This document shows, one piece after another, positions 1 to 8,557 of a stretch of 48,211 nucleotides of DNA. Both the position numbers and the translations under genes were made by a program. The notes under the pieces are model-generated. The model was given only the letters and a program-made list of their open reading frames with translations, was not told the DNA's origin and did no database searches. Numbering within the stretch: the first letter of the stretch is position 1; the number at the start of each line of letters is the position of its first letter. Origin of the DNA: Nannocystaceae bacterium (GTDB lineage Bacteria > Myxococcota_A > Polyangia > Nannocystales > Nannocystaceae); the NCBI GenBank assembly GCA_019694555.1, contig JAIBBS010000046.1, forward strand, positions 1 to 48,211, in the 5' to 3' direction.

Positions 1-1
1 C

Positions 2-1249
2 GACCTCGGCGCCGAAGCGGCGGCGGCCGCGGCCGCTGCTGCTGCGCCGCCGCCCGGCGCCGCCACGGGCGTGCACGCGGCGCCGCAGCTCGAGCCACGC
101 GGCCGTGGCGGCCCACGGCGCGGCCGTCGTGATGCCGCGCTGGGAGCCGGCCGGCTAGACTGCCCCGACCGCGTGCGCGACGCCGCTGCCACCTTCGAGC
201 GCGACCGCGACGGACGCCTGCTCGCATGCCGCGATCGCGACGGGCTGCTCGCGTGGTCGATCACGTGGCAGGGCGACGCGCTGGCTCGCGCATGGCTGCG
301 GCTGCCCGAGCGCGACGACGCGATCACCCTGCACGCCGGCGGTGCCAGCGACCCGCTGCTGGGCCGCTGCGATCGTCTGCTGCATCGCGACGTCGTGGTC
401 GCACGCGTGGCCGCGATCGACTGGCGTGCGCCGAGCTGGATCCCCGCGGTCGACGTGCCCGGCGCGCTGCCGGCCGGCGCCGGCACGGTGCTGCTCGATC
501 TGATCGCGACGCTCGCCCGCGAGGCCGGCACGCCCGCACTGCGCTACCGCGGGCCCTACCCCACCGCCGCGCTGTACGACGCGCTGCGCTGCAGCTTCAT
601 CGCCGACGGCGACCGCGATCGCTTCTGCGCGCCGCTGCAGACCGACGCGCTCGCGGGCCGCGTGCACGAACCCACGGTCGCGTTCGCTCCGGCGCCGCAC
701 CGTCGCGACTGGCCTGCGCCGCGGATCTGCGTGCAGTCGCGCGACGGTCTGCAGCGGGTGTGGATCGACGGCCGCGCCTACGAGGTGCGCGTGGGCCCGC
801 CGCGCCGCCTGCTGCCGCAGCGCGACGGGTGGCGCGCGTGTCTGGTCGCCGGCGGCGAGGTGCTCGCCGAGCTCGCGCAGCTCGATCGCGACGGTCGACC
901 GCGCGGGCCGCTGCCCGAGCCAGCGCCCCTGCAGCATCCGTGTGTCGGGCTCGCGTTGCCCGAGGCGATGGTCGCCGTGGTCGCGCAGGGCCTGGCCGCG
1001 CACGCGCCGGCACCGCTGCGTGCCGCGCTGCAGCGCTGGGTCTGCGCGCACCCGCTGGTGTTCGCCGACACCGGCCCGTGCCTCGCGCGCGAGCACGACG
1101 GCGCGCTGCAGCTGCATGCCGCGCTGGCCGACCGCGTGCTCGCGCTGCCGCCGGCGCAGTCGCTCGCGCTGGTGGTCGAAGCGCTGCACGAGCCCGCCAG
1201 CCGCGGCCTGGCGCGCGCGCTGGCGGGTGCGATCGCACCGGCGCACTGA
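2..1249 (+). CDS. Protein of unknown function, 5' end outside window
   Basis: The reading frame is open from the left edge to the stop at 1247-1249, so the true start probably lies upstream; an in-frame GTG at 71 is only a possible internal start. The first visible residues include a run of ten Ala followed by Pro, like a linker after an unseen N-terminal domain. The rest looks like a folded domain: alternating hydrophobic segments, a Trp-Ser-Ile-Thr-Trp strand near nt 255-270, and several Cys. I do not recognise a family and see no catalytic motif. It converges on the next gene, with 8 bases between stop codons and only a 5-bp inverted repeat (1245-1262). Confidence 0.6.
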   Translation, partial: DLGAEAAAAAAAAAAPPPGAATGVHAAPQLEPRGRGGPRRGRRDAALGAGRLDCPDRVRDAAATFERDRDGRLLACRDRDGLLAWSITWQGDALARAWLRLPERDDAITLHAGGASDPLLGRCDRLLHRDVVVARVAAIDWRAPSWIPAVDVPGALPAGAGTVLLDLIATLAREAGTPALRYRGPYPTAALYDALRCSFIADGDRDRFCAPLQTDALAGRVHEPTVAFAPAPHRRDWPAPRICVQSRDGLQRVWIDGRAYEVRVGPPRRLLPQRDGWRACLVAGGEVLAELAQLDRDGRPRGPLPEPAPLQHPCVGLALPEAMVAVVAQGLAAHAPAPLRAALQRWVCAHPLVFADTGPCLAREHDGALQLHAALADRVLALPPAQSLALVVEALHEPASRGLARALAGAIAPAH

Positions 1250-1257
1250 CGCCGCGA

Positions 1258-3594
1258 TCAGTCCGACTCGACGCCCACGCCGGTGGGTCCCTCGGCGTCG
1301 ATGCCACCGCCGTGCTCGCTGGCCAGGCCCGCGCGCGCGTAGCCCCAGCTGCCGCCCTCGCTGGGCGCGATGAACTCGGGCACCGCGCCTGCCGGCGGCA
1401 CGTAGGCATCGGCACCGCCGCCGTCGAGCATGAGCCCGATGCTGACCGCGTCGGGCCGCGACGCGATGCACTCACCGCTGACGTTGCCGAGTCCAGCGGC
1501 GAGGTCCGAGCCCAGCCAGTAGGAATCATCGCCGGCCTCGTCCACGAACACGCCGATGCCGTTGCAGTTCGAGGCACCCAGCGCCAGGCTCGGCGCGTGG
1601 TACTCGTCCGCGCCGCCGGCGGACAGCAGCACACCGATGCTGTAGTCGTGGCCGCCGCCCTGGCTGACGTTGACCTGCGGCACGCTGCCACCGAAGACGT
1701 CGTCGCCGCTGCCACCATCGGCGAGCACACCGATGGCGTAGTGTGCCGCGCCGCCCTGCACGTACCAGCGCGCGTCGTAGCGATCGGCGCCGTCGCGATC
1801 GGCGAGCAGCCCGGTGCCTTCCCAGTAGCCGGTGCCCTGGGCGAACACCGACGCGTCGTAGGCATCGTCGCCGCCGCCGTCCCGCAGCAGCCCCAGCCCG
1901 CCCGAGAGCGACGACAGCGTGCTGCTGTCGTCGCGCACGCCGTAGCCGGCACCCTGGCACATGCTGGTGTTGCCGGTGTCGGGCAGCTGCGGGCTCAGGT
2001 ACACCGGCAGCCCGCCGAGCGCGGGATCACCGATGTCGCAGTCGTAGGCGTCGTCGCCCTCGTGATCGAGCAGCGCGCCCAGGGCCGCGACCGAGCCGAA
2101 GCCCTGCGCCTGCGTGAAGCCGCGGTGCACGTCGTTGCCGGCGCCGTCGATCAACAGCCCGATGCCGAAGCTCGCGGCGCCCTGGCCGGTGGCCTCGAGC
2201 GCGTAGTCGTCGTCGCCGCCGTCGTCGAACAGCACGCCGACGCCGAGGTGGGCGTAGCCCTGGCTGCCGCGCAGGCTGCGATAGCGATCGTCGTCGCCGC
2301 CGAGATCGAAGAGCAGCGCGATGCCGTTGCGCGCGGCGCCCTGACGAAAGTGCTTCGAGCGGCTGTAGTTGCCGTAGCCGGCGTTCGCCCCGGCCCGCCC
2401 CGCGTCGTCGGCTGGCAGCAGCTCGGGCCGATCGTAGGGATCGGCGACGACGTCGTAGCCGTAGTCGTCCGCGCCACCCAGATCGATCGCCACGCTCACG
2501 GGGTTGCTGGCGCTGCGGTTGGCGGCGACCTCGTCGCGGTAGACGTCGTCGCCGCCGGTGTCGAGCCGCAGCAGCACGATCGCGGTGTCGGCGGGATACT
2601 CGTGCGCGGCGGCGTCGCGGATCTCGATCGTGCCCGCGGGCGTCGACAGCGTGTAGTCGACACCGGCGAGGCCGACGAAGCGCGACAGCGCGGCATCCTC
2701 GATCGCGAACGCGAGCTGGGCCGCGGCGCGGTACAGCCGTGCGCGCGCGACGGTGCCCAGCAGATACGCGCGCACGTCCGCGTCGCTCGCCGACGGCAGC
2801 GGTCCCGCGGCGAGGTGCACGAAGTTGCCGCCGTGCTCGTACCAGAAGCTGGCATCGCCGCCGGCCTCGGCATCCACGGCCAGCCGCGCGGCGACGCCCT
2901 CGCGCGCCGCGGCGATCACCGGCGCGAGCGCGTCGGCGAGCGGCTGCGGCAGCGCGCCCCGGGCCGGCGCGCAGCCACCGAGCAGCTCGCACAGCGCCGC
3001 GACCTCGTCGTCGAAGTGCGTTGCGACCACGGGCGCCGCGTCGTCGGGCGGACGATCGAGCAGCGCGGCGGCGTGGCGGATCGCGCCCGCGACCGGGTGG
3101 GCCTGCGACGCGGCGTGATCGAAACCGCCGGCGACGTCGCCCTCGAAGCAGCCGATGCGCGCGGTCGTGGCCCGCAGCGGCGCGAGCCACGACAGCGCGA
3201 AGTCACCCCCGAGCACGCCGGCCTGGAACTGCACCGACTGCGCGAGGTCGTCCGCGGAAAAGCCCAGTTCGTGTGCGTCGAGAGCCGCGCGGGTGATCAC
3301 CGCGGCCCACGGCGCCGACGGGCGGTCGATCGCGCACGGACCCGGCTGCGGATCCGGATCCCACGCGGGTGTGTCCGGCGTGCCCGCATCCGGCATCGGC
3401 CCGGTGCTCTCGCCCTGCGACGACGCGCCGCTGTCCTCGCCGCTCGACGCGCCGCCGCTGCTGCCCGCGTCGGTGGCCACGCCCGAGCTCGAGCTGTCCT
3501 GCGGCGCCGCGCGGGTGTCGTCGCCGCCGCACGCCGCGGCGAGGCACACACCGGCACAAGCGCGGGCGAACGGGGATCGGGGCCGCCACGGCAT
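1258..3594 (-). CDS. Lipoprotein with about a dozen GDD-type repeats
   Basis: A predicted 778-residue exported lipoprotein. The signal peptide ends in a lipobox (LAAAC, Cys22) followed by GGDD and a Ser/Gly/Asp-rich linker to about residue 75. Residues about 90-330 form a mixed alpha/beta domain. From about residue 335 to 765 the chain is a tandem array with approximate consensus G-x-G-x-L-x-D-x-G-G-D-D-x-Y followed by a QG-containing segment, 30-45 residues per unit. Regular Asp-Asp turns suggest a beta-solenoid with possible metal sites, but it is not the classic RTX nonapeptide. Function is unknown; an outer-surface structural or binding role is inferred. ATG at 3594 is chosen because it gives the signal peptide. 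Upstream lies the divergent lipoprotein gene at 3687. Confidence 0.85.
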   Translation of the reverse strand: MPWRPRSPFARACAGVCLAAACGGDDTRAAPQDSSSSGVATDAGSSGGASSGEDSGASSQGESTGPMPDAGTPDTPAWDPDPQPGPCAIDRPSAPWAAVITRAALDAHELGFSADDLAQSVQFQAGVLGGDFALSWLAPLRATTARIGCFEGDVAGGFDHAASQAHPVAGAIRHAAALLDRPPDDAAPVVATHFDDEVAALCELLGGCAPARGALPQPLADALAPVIAAAREGVAARLAVDAEAGGDASFWYEHGGNFVHLAAGPLPSASDADVRAYLLGTVARARLYRAAAQLAFAIEDAALSRFVGLAGVDYTLSTPAGTIEIRDAAAHEYPADTAIVLLRLDTGGDDVYRDEVAANRSASNPVSVAIDLGGADDYGYDVVADPYDRPELLPADDAGRAGANAGYGNYSRSKHFRQGAARNGIALLFDLGGDDDRYRSLRGSQGYAHLGVGVLFDDGGDDDYALEATGQGAASFGIGLLIDGAGNDVHRGFTQAQGFGSVAALGALLDHEGDDAYDCDIGDPALGGLPVYLSPQLPDTGNTSMCQGAGYGVRDDSSTLSSLSGGLGLLRDGGGDDAYDASVFAQGTGYWEGTGLLADRDGADRYDARWYVQGGAAHYAIGVLADGGSGDDVFGGSVPQVNVSQGGGHDYSIGVLLSAGGADEYHAPSLALGASNCNGIGVFVDEAGDDSYWLGSDLAAGLGNVSGECIASRPDAVSIGLMLDGGGADAYVPPAGAVPEFIAPSEGGSWGYARAGLASEHGGGIDAEGPTGVGVESD

Positions 3595-3686
3595 CGCGGC
3601 ATGGTGCCCGAAGCGGCCCGCGGGTTCCGTCGCGGCGACGGGTCACCCCCGCTGACGTGCCGTGCGCAATCGGTCATGCTGGGCGC

Positions 3687-4298
3687 ATGACTCGATGGGC
3701 TCGGCTTCCCAAGCGCTTCGCCCGGATGGGCGTGACCATGCTCGCACTGGCCGCGTGCGGTGGCGACGACGGTGGTGGCACGACCACGAGCGTCAGCGGC
3801 ACCGACACGACCGCATCCACGAGCGGCGCCAGCACCAGCACCACCGAGACGACCAGCGCGAGCAGCAGCAGCACCGGCGCGGGCTCGAGCTCGAGCGACG
3901 GCGGCACCAGCTCGAGCGGCGGCGCCGACAGCTCGAGCGGCGGCTCGACCACCGGCCCCGCGTGCGATCCGCCCGTGGTCGGCGAGTGGAACGCGTGCAA
4001 GGACGCCGAGGGCACCATCGACAACACGCTGTGCAACTGGATGGGGACCGGCGAGAGCGTGGGCATGGTCAGCTGCCTGTCGGCCTCGAGCAACCCCGAC
4101 GCGAACGTGTGCTTCATCCGCGGCTGCGTCGACGCGTGCGACTGCTTCGATCCGCCGACCACCGGCACCGCCGAGGTGATCTGCGACGCGATCCTCGCCG
4201 GCGGCGAGATGGGTTGCGGCCTCGATTGCAGCGAGGGCAAGACCTGCCCCGACGGCATGGAGTGCCTCGACAACCTCTGCTTCTGGGTGCCGGCGTGA
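3687..4298 (+). CDS. Small Cys-containing lipoprotein
   Basis: A 203-residue protein with a signal peptide and lipobox ending at Cys24 (LALAAC, then GGDD). A Thr/Ser/Gly linker of roughly 65 residues is followed by a compact domain of about 110 residues with at least ten cysteines, including closely spaced pairs (CVDACDCF and DCSEGKTCPDGMEC). Such a Cys-rich module after a disordered stalk is common among Myxococcota lipoproteins; no function can be assigned. The ATG at 3687 is the start that gives a signal peptide; longer in-frame extensions run through the divergent neighbour. The stop overlaps the next ATG by one base (TGATG), so translation of the pirin gene is likely coupled to it. Confidence 0.85.
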   Translation: MTRWARLPKRFARMGVTMLALAACGGDDGGGTTTSVSGTDTTASTSGASTSTTETTSASSSSTGAGSSSSDGGTSSSGGADSSSGGSTTGPACDPPVVGEWNACKDAEGTIDNTLCNWMGTGESVGMVSCLSASSNPDANVCFIRGCVDACDCFDPPTTGTAEVICDAILAGGEMGCGLDCSEGKTCPDGMECLDNLCFWVPA

Positions 4299-5143
4299 TG
4301 CGTCTGCCGCGGCGCCGCGTGCTCGCGGGTCTGCCCGCGGTGGTGCTCGCACCGGCGATCATCGGTTGCGAGGGCAAGGGCACACCCATCGTGCGACCGC
4401 CGCGTGACGGGCTCGCGCGCATCCTGCAGCGCATCGATGCGCGCGCCACCACCGACGGTGCCGGCGCGACGCTGCACCGCGTGTTCCCCTCACCCGCGCT
4501 GGCCAACCTCGATCCGTTCGTGCTGCTCGACGACTTCGACGTGCGCGAGCCCGCGGGCTTCCCGGATCACCCGCACCGGGGCTTCGAGGCCTTCACGTAC
4601 ATGATCGCGGGCGAGTTCCACCACGAGGACAACCTCGGCAACCGCTCGGCCATCGGTGCCGGCGGCACCCAGCGCTTCAACTCCGGTCGCGGCGCGCGAC
4701 ACTCGGAGATGCCCGGTCCCGGCGCGAGCAACCGCGGGCTGCAGCTGTGGGTCAACCTCCGCGCCGACGAGAAGCAGATGGCGCCGCAGTACGAGGGCAT
4801 CGCCGCCGCGGACATGCCGGTGAGCGAGCGCGACGGGCTGCGCATCCACACCGTCTCGGGCGCGGGCTCGCCGGTGGCGCTTCGCACCGAGGTCGACTAC
4901 CTCGACGTCGAGCTGCTCGCCGACGCCAGCATCACGCGCGAGGTCGCAGCCGATCACGCGGGCCTGGTGTACGTGCTCGACGGCGAGCTGCAGCTGGGCG
5001 ACGAGCGGGTGCCACGGCGGCAGGCCGTGATCCTCTCGCCCGGCGCGGTCACGCTGCGCGGCGCCGCGGGTGCTCGCTTCGCGTGGCTCACCGGGCGAGC
5101 GCACCGTCAGCCGATCCGTCACCGCGGTCCGTTCGTGGACTGA
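4298..5143 (+). CDS. Exported pirin-family protein
   Basis: A 281-residue bicupin of the pirin family. The four metal ligands known for the family are present: His91 and His93 in DHPHRGFEAF, and His135 and Glu137 in ARHSEM. The C-terminal cupin (about residues 195-270) is conserved in outline. Pirins are usually cytoplasmic Fe-binding or quercetinase-like proteins of 230-290 residues. This one has an N-terminal extension with RRR, a hydrophobic stretch and Cys24 in AIIGC, which reads as a Tat-like or lipoprotein signal. Export is therefore inferred. The start overlaps the preceding lipoprotein stop by one base. The substrate is unknown. Confidence 0.9.
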   Translation: MRLPRRRVLAGLPAVVLAPAIIGCEGKGTPIVRPPRDGLARILQRIDARATTDGAGATLHRVFPSPALANLDPFVLLDDFDVREPAGFPDHPHRGFEAFTYMIAGEFHHEDNLGNRSAIGAGGTQRFNSGRGARHSEMPGPGASNRGLQLWVNLRADEKQMAPQYEGIAAADMPVSERDGLRIHTVSGAGSPVALRTEVDYLDVELLADASITREVAADHAGLVYVLDGELQLGDERVPRRQAVILSPGAVTLRGAAGARFAWLTGRAHRQPIRHRGPFVD

Positions 5144-5314
5144 CGCACAAGACTGCTTGGCTCTCGTCGCGAAGCGACCGGGGTCGGGTGACCAGCTCGG
5201 CCGCGCACGGGCAGAGGAAACGAAGCGTCCGCTCCCCCGCTCCACGCACCCGCCGTCGCGATGCACCACGGTCGACGCCGGCAAGACCTGCTACAACCCC
5301 GCTTCGTCCGACCG

Positions 5315-6349
5315 ATGCCACCGACCCGCCGCACGCGCGCGCTGGCCCTGGGCACCTTCGTGCTGCGATCGCTGGCATTCGCGCCGGCCCCGACCGCGCC
5401 GCGGGCCTCGCTGGGCGCGGTCGAGCTGCGCTGGGACGCGCCGATGTCGACGTGCCCGGACATCGACGCGATCGCGGCCGACGTGCGCGCGGGCCTGGCT
5501 GCGCCGCCGCGCGAGGCCGACGCGGTGGCGCTGCGGGTCGACGCCCGGATCGAGCCCACCGACGACGGTCGACTCGCGCTCGAGGCCACGGCGACCTCGG
5601 CCAGCGGCAGCGAGTCGCGTCGCTGGGTCGTGGACAGCTGCGCGGTCGCGGCCGAGGTGGTCGCGGCGGTGGTGACCTCGGCGATCGAGCAGGCCGAGGC
5701 GGAGCCGCTGCCACCGCTCGTGCCCGACGCGATCGAGGCGACGGATCCACCGCCGCCGCCGCCCGCCGAGGTGCGCGAGCCGACCCCGCCCGAGCCCACG
5801 CCCGCGCCGCGACCGCGGCGGATCCCCGGCGCGGCCGTGCGCGTCGGCGGTGGCGTCGAGTTCGGCGGACTGCCCTCGGCCGGCGGCGCGATCGATCTCG
5901 CCGCGGTGCTCGAAGGCCGCTTCCTGCGGCTCGAGGCGATCGCGCTGTACCTGCCGCCACGGATCGCCAAGGCACCGCAGGGCGCGAGCGCGTCGATCCA
6001 GATCGCGACCGCGGCCGTGCGCGGCTGCGGCCAGCTCACCCGCGGCCGCTGGCGGTTGATGCCGGGCTGCACCGGCCTGGAGCTCGGCGCGGCCCTGGGC
6101 GCCGGGCGCAACGTCGACAACCCGCGTTCGGACCGGGTGCTGTGGGCGGCGTGGCAGCTGGGCGCGGGCGTGGCGGTGCACGTGCACCCGCGACTGCGTG
6201 TGCACCTCGACGCGCACGCCGCCGTGCCGCTGGGGCGCGCGAGCTTCTCGCTGCGCGAGCTGGGCCCGGTCTGGCAGGCCCGGACCGGCGGCCGCGTGCT
6301 GCTGGGGCTCGAGATCGTGCTCGCGCGGCCGCGGCGACGGCCGTCGTGA
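5315..6349 (+). CDS. Secreted or envelope protein upstream of ECF sigma factor
   Basis: A 344-residue protein starting at ATG 5315 (MPPTRRTRALALG), with an N-terminal hydrophobic segment that could be a signal peptide. An N-terminal domain (about residues 35-130) holds two conserved-looking cysteines. A Pro/Glu-rich linker (about 135-170) leads to a C-terminal Gly-rich, amphipathic-strand region (about 175-340) that looks like a small beta-barrel. No named family is recognised. An arrangement of such a protein, an ECF sigma factor and a single-span TPR-like protein fits a cell-envelope sensing cluster. The next gene begins 34 bases downstream, so co-transcription is likely. A weak -10-like TACAAC lies at 5292-5297. 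Confidence 0.75.
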   Translation: MPPTRRTRALALGTFVLRSLAFAPAPTAPRASLGAVELRWDAPMSTCPDIDAIAADVRAGLAAPPREADAVALRVDARIEPTDDGRLALEATATSASGSESRRWVVDSCAVAAEVVAAVVTSAIEQAEAEPLPPLVPDAIEATDPPPPPPAEVREPTPPEPTPAPRPRRIPGAAVRVGGGVEFGGLPSAGGAIDLAAVLEGRFLRLEAIALYLPPRIAKAPQGASASIQIATAAVRGCGQLTRGRWRLMPGCTGLELGAALGAGRNVDNPRSDRVLWAAWQLGAGVAVHVHPRLRVHLDAHAAVPLGRASFSLRELGPVWQARTGGRVLLGLEIVLARPRRRPS

Positions 6350-6383
6350 CGGATGGCCGCGCTCGCGGCATTCAATCGATCCG

Positions 6384-6965
6384 GTGGGCTCGATCCTCAG
6401 CCTGCGCGCCGCCGGGCGCGCGACCCCGCCGGCGGCCCCGGCCCCGGCGTCGGAGCTCGACGATCTGGCGCGGGCGTACCAGGCCCACCACGCCTTCGTG
6501 TGGCGCGTGCTCGCCAACCTCGGCGTGCCGCGGCCGGCGATCGAGGACGCGGTGCAGGACGTGTTCTTGGTGCTGCACCGCCGGCGCGACTGCTTCGACG
6601 ATCGCGGGGTCATGCGCGGGCTGCTCTTCGGCATCGCGCGCCGTGTCGCCCGCAGTCACCGCCGCAGCGCGCAGCGTCACCCCGCTGCGCCCGCGCGCGC
6701 GGTGACGCCGGAGCTGGTGCGCAGCGAGGACCCCGACGAGGCGCTCGCGCGGCGACAGGCCGCGGCGATCGTCGAGGCCTTCCTCGACGATCTCGACGAC
6801 GACAAGCGCATGGTCTTCGTGCTCGCCGACATCGAGGGCCTGGCCATGCCGCAGATCGCCGAGCTGCTCGGCATCAAGCTCAACACCGCGTACTCGCGCC
6901 TGCGACTGGCGCGTCAGCACTTCCACCTCGCCGTGTCCAAGCACCGCGACGGAGGCGAACGATGA
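6384..6965 (+). CDS. ECF-type RNA polymerase sigma factor
   Basis: A 193-residue sigma-70 family protein of ECF size. Region 2 covers about residues 26-95, with the core-binding motif EDAVQDVFLVLHRR at residues 54-67. Region 4 covers about 130-185 and contains DIEGLAMPQIAELLGI and a helix-turn-helix ending NTAYSRLRLAR. The GTG at 6384 is the most plausible start because no in-frame ATG precedes the sigma-2 fold; no clear ribosome binding site is seen. The stop overlaps the following ATG (ATGA at 6962-6965), implying stoichiometric production with the next protein, probably its regulator. Confidence 0.93.
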   Translation: MGSILSLRAAGRATPPAAPAPASELDDLARAYQAHHAFVWRVLANLGVPRPAIEDAVQDVFLVLHRRRDCFDDRGVMRGLLFGIARRVARSHRRSAQRHPAAPARAVTPELVRSEDPDEALARRQAAAIVEAFLDDLDDDKRMVFVLADIEGLAMPQIAELLGIKLNTAYSRLRLARQHFHLAVSKHRDGGER

Positions 6966-7717
6966 GCGACCACGAGCGCTATCTCGCAGCGTATCGCGCG
7001 ACCCACGGACCGAGCGAGGCCGAGTCGGCCCGCGCGTGGGCGGCGTTGGCGACACGGGCCCGCGCCGGCGCCGAGGTGACGCTCGCGGACGAAGCCGCGA
7101 CGACGCCCTCGACGTGGTCGCGGCCACGCGTCGCCGTGACCATGGCGGCGTGCGCCGCTGCGGCGGCGGCGGTGTGGCTCGCCACGCGCACGCCGCAGGC
7201 GCGGCTGTCCGGCGACGCCCCGCCGGCGCCGGCCGCCGCGGTCGACGAGCGCGACGCGGGCACTACCGCGATCGCAGCACCGCGCACACCGCCGGCCGAA
7301 CCACCGCCGCCCGCGATCGCGACGCCAGCGGTGGCGCCTGCGGTCGCGCCGGCGATCGTGGCCGCGCCGCGCGAGGGCAAGCGCTCGCGCAACGTCGAGC
7401 CGATTCCATCGCCGTCGCTGCCGCCCGAACCCGCGCCGGCGAGCGAGCCCTCCTTCGACGCCGCGGAGGTGACGGCGCTGCGCCGCGCGCAGGCGCTGCT
7501 GGGCCGCGATCCCCAGGCCGCGCTCGCGCAGCTCGAGCGCCACGCCGAGCGCTATCCCGGCTCGTCGCTGGCGGCCGAGCGCGACGCGGCCCGCGTGGCG
7601 GCGCTGTGCAATCTCGATCGTGTCGACGACGCCCGCCGAGCCGCGGCTGCGTTCGAGCGTGCGCACGCGGGTTCGCCGTTGCTGGCGCGCGTGCGTGCCA
7701 CGTGTGACGCAGGCTGA
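6962..7717 (+). CDS. Single-span protein, likely sigma-factor partner
   Basis: A 251-residue protein translated from an ATG overlapping the sigma stop codon. A cytoplasmic N-terminus (about residues 1-55), one transmembrane helix (about 57-75), a Pro/Ala-rich linker of roughly 85 residues, then an alpha-helical C-terminal region (about 165-250) resembling one or two TPR-like hairpins (ALLGRDPQAALAQLERHAERYP). The topology is that of membrane anti-sigma factors, but the N-terminal segment lacks the zinc-binding HxxxCxxC of ZAS-type anti-sigmas. Role as regulator is inferred from position and topology. Confidence 0.8.
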   Translation: MSDHERYLAAYRATHGPSEAESARAWAALATRARAGAEVTLADEAATTPSTWSRPRVAVTMAACAAAAAAVWLATRTPQARLSGDAPPAPAAAVDERDAGTTAIAAPRTPPAEPPPPAIATPAVAPAVAPAIVAAPREGKRSRNVEPIPSPSLPPEPAPASEPSFDAAEVTALRRAQALLGRDPQAALAQLERHAERYPGSSLAAERDAARVAALCNLDRVDDARRAAAAFERAHAGSPLLARVRATCDAG

Positions 7718-7777
7718 GCGTCGCTCGTATTCGCGATGCGTGAGACGGATGCGACCGGTGCCGGCATGAATCTGGAC

Positions 7778-7782
7778 GGAGG
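7778..7782 (+). promoter_or_regulatory. Strong Shine-Dalgarno (GGAGG)
   Basis: GGAGG sits 7 nt before ATG 7790 and decides that start over the upstream in-frame ATGs at 7736 and 7766. It is one of the few textbook ribosome binding sites in this window. Confidence 0.85.
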
Positions 7783-7789
7783 ACGAACG

Positions 7790-8506
7790 ATGCGACGCTT
7801 TCCCCTTGGACTCGGACTCGGTGCGCTGCTCTCGACGATCGCGTGTGATCTGCAGAAGGGCGACCTCGGCGGCAACGACCCGAACGTGTGCGATCCCTCG
7901 GTCGACGACTGCGATGCGACCGACGGCAACGCCGACGATGGCAACGACGGCAACGGCGACGGCGCCGAGGGCAACTGCAACCCGGCGCAGGATCCCGACT
8001 GCGGCGAGCCGCAGACCACCGGCGACACCGGCTGCGATCCGACCCGCGATCCCGCGTGTGGCGGTGGCACCGACGGCGCCTGCGATCCGATGACGGATCC
8101 CAGCTGTCCGCAACCGTGCAGCACCGACGCCGACTGTCCGATGGGCTCGGTGTGCCTCGACGCCGATGGCGACGGCGCGGGCGATCTGTGCATCCCCGAG
8201 GGCGGCTGCGATCCCAACGTCGATCCGACGTGCTGCGACGACCCCGCGGGCTGCGGCGGCACCTCTGGCGGCACCGACGGTCACTGCGACCCGATGGTCG
8301 ATCCGACGTGCTGCGACAACCCCGGCGGCTGCGGTGGCACCGACGGCGGCACCACCGGTGACACCGACGGCGGCACCGGTGGCAACTGCGACCCGATGGT
8401 CGACCCGACCTGCGGCCACGTGGCCTGCACGACCGACGCGGACTGCCCGCCCGGATCGAGCTGCCTCGACGCCGACGGTGACGGTGTCGGCGACGTCTGC
8501 GGCTGA
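7790..8506 (+). CDS. Acidic Cys-rich lipoprotein with Ca-loop-like motifs
   Basis: A 238-residue lipoprotein: signal peptide and lipobox ending at Cys19 (STIAC), then a chain dominated by Asp, Gly and Cys. Two copies of a module of about 25 residues, CSTDADCPMGSVC... and CTTDADCPPGSSC..., each end in DADGDG(V/A)GD(V/L)C, which resembles thrombospondin type 3 or EF-like calcium loops. Between them are repeats of the form CDPxVDPTCC followed by Gly/Thr-rich spacers. Calcium binding is inferred from the Asp spacing; no enzymatic role is visible. It follows the sigma cluster by 72 bases but has its own strong ribosome binding site. Its stop codon lies inside the hairpin shared with the convergent gene. 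Confidence 0.88.
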   Translation: MRRFPLGLGLGALLSTIACDLQKGDLGGNDPNVCDPSVDDCDATDGNADDGNDGNGDGAEGNCNPAQDPDCGEPQTTGDTGCDPTRDPACGGGTDGACDPMTDPSCPQPCSTDADCPMGSVCLDADGDGAGDLCIPEGGCDPNVDPTCCDDPAGCGGTSGGTDGHCDPMVDPTCCDNPGGCGGTDGGTTGDTDGGTGGNCDPMVDPTCGHVACTTDADCPPGSSCLDADGDGVGDVCG

Positions 8507-8557
8507 GCCCGCACGGGCCGGGGGCGAGACGCCGACGCGTCTCGTCCCGGCTCAGCC
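8501..8557. terminator. Bidirectional nested hairpin between convergent genes
   Basis: Outer 9-bp inverted repeat GGCTGAGCC (8501-8509) with GGCTCAGCC (8549-8557) encloses an inner stem 8521-8531 with 8538-8548 (11 pairs, one G-U) and a 6-nt loop. Each outer arm contains a stop codon: TGA of the plus gene and TCA (TGA on minus) of the minus gene. No U-tract follows, as is common in very GC-rich genomes. Confidence 0.7.

Noticed and set aside
71..1249. GTG 71 as the true start of the first gene
   Set aside because: The frame is open and coding-like (poly-Ala then Pro) to the window edge, so the gene is more likely cut by the edge.
155..1471. Long open frames antisense to or out of phase with real genes, here and across the window
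   Set aside because: They are rich in Arg, Ala, His and Pro, lack motifs, and arise from the GC bias. Real genes on the other frame have signal peptides or catalytic motifs.
5166..5178. Hairpin GTCGC-GAA-GCGAC as terminator of the pirin gene
   Set aside because: Only 5 bp and no U-tract; too common by chance in this DNA to call.
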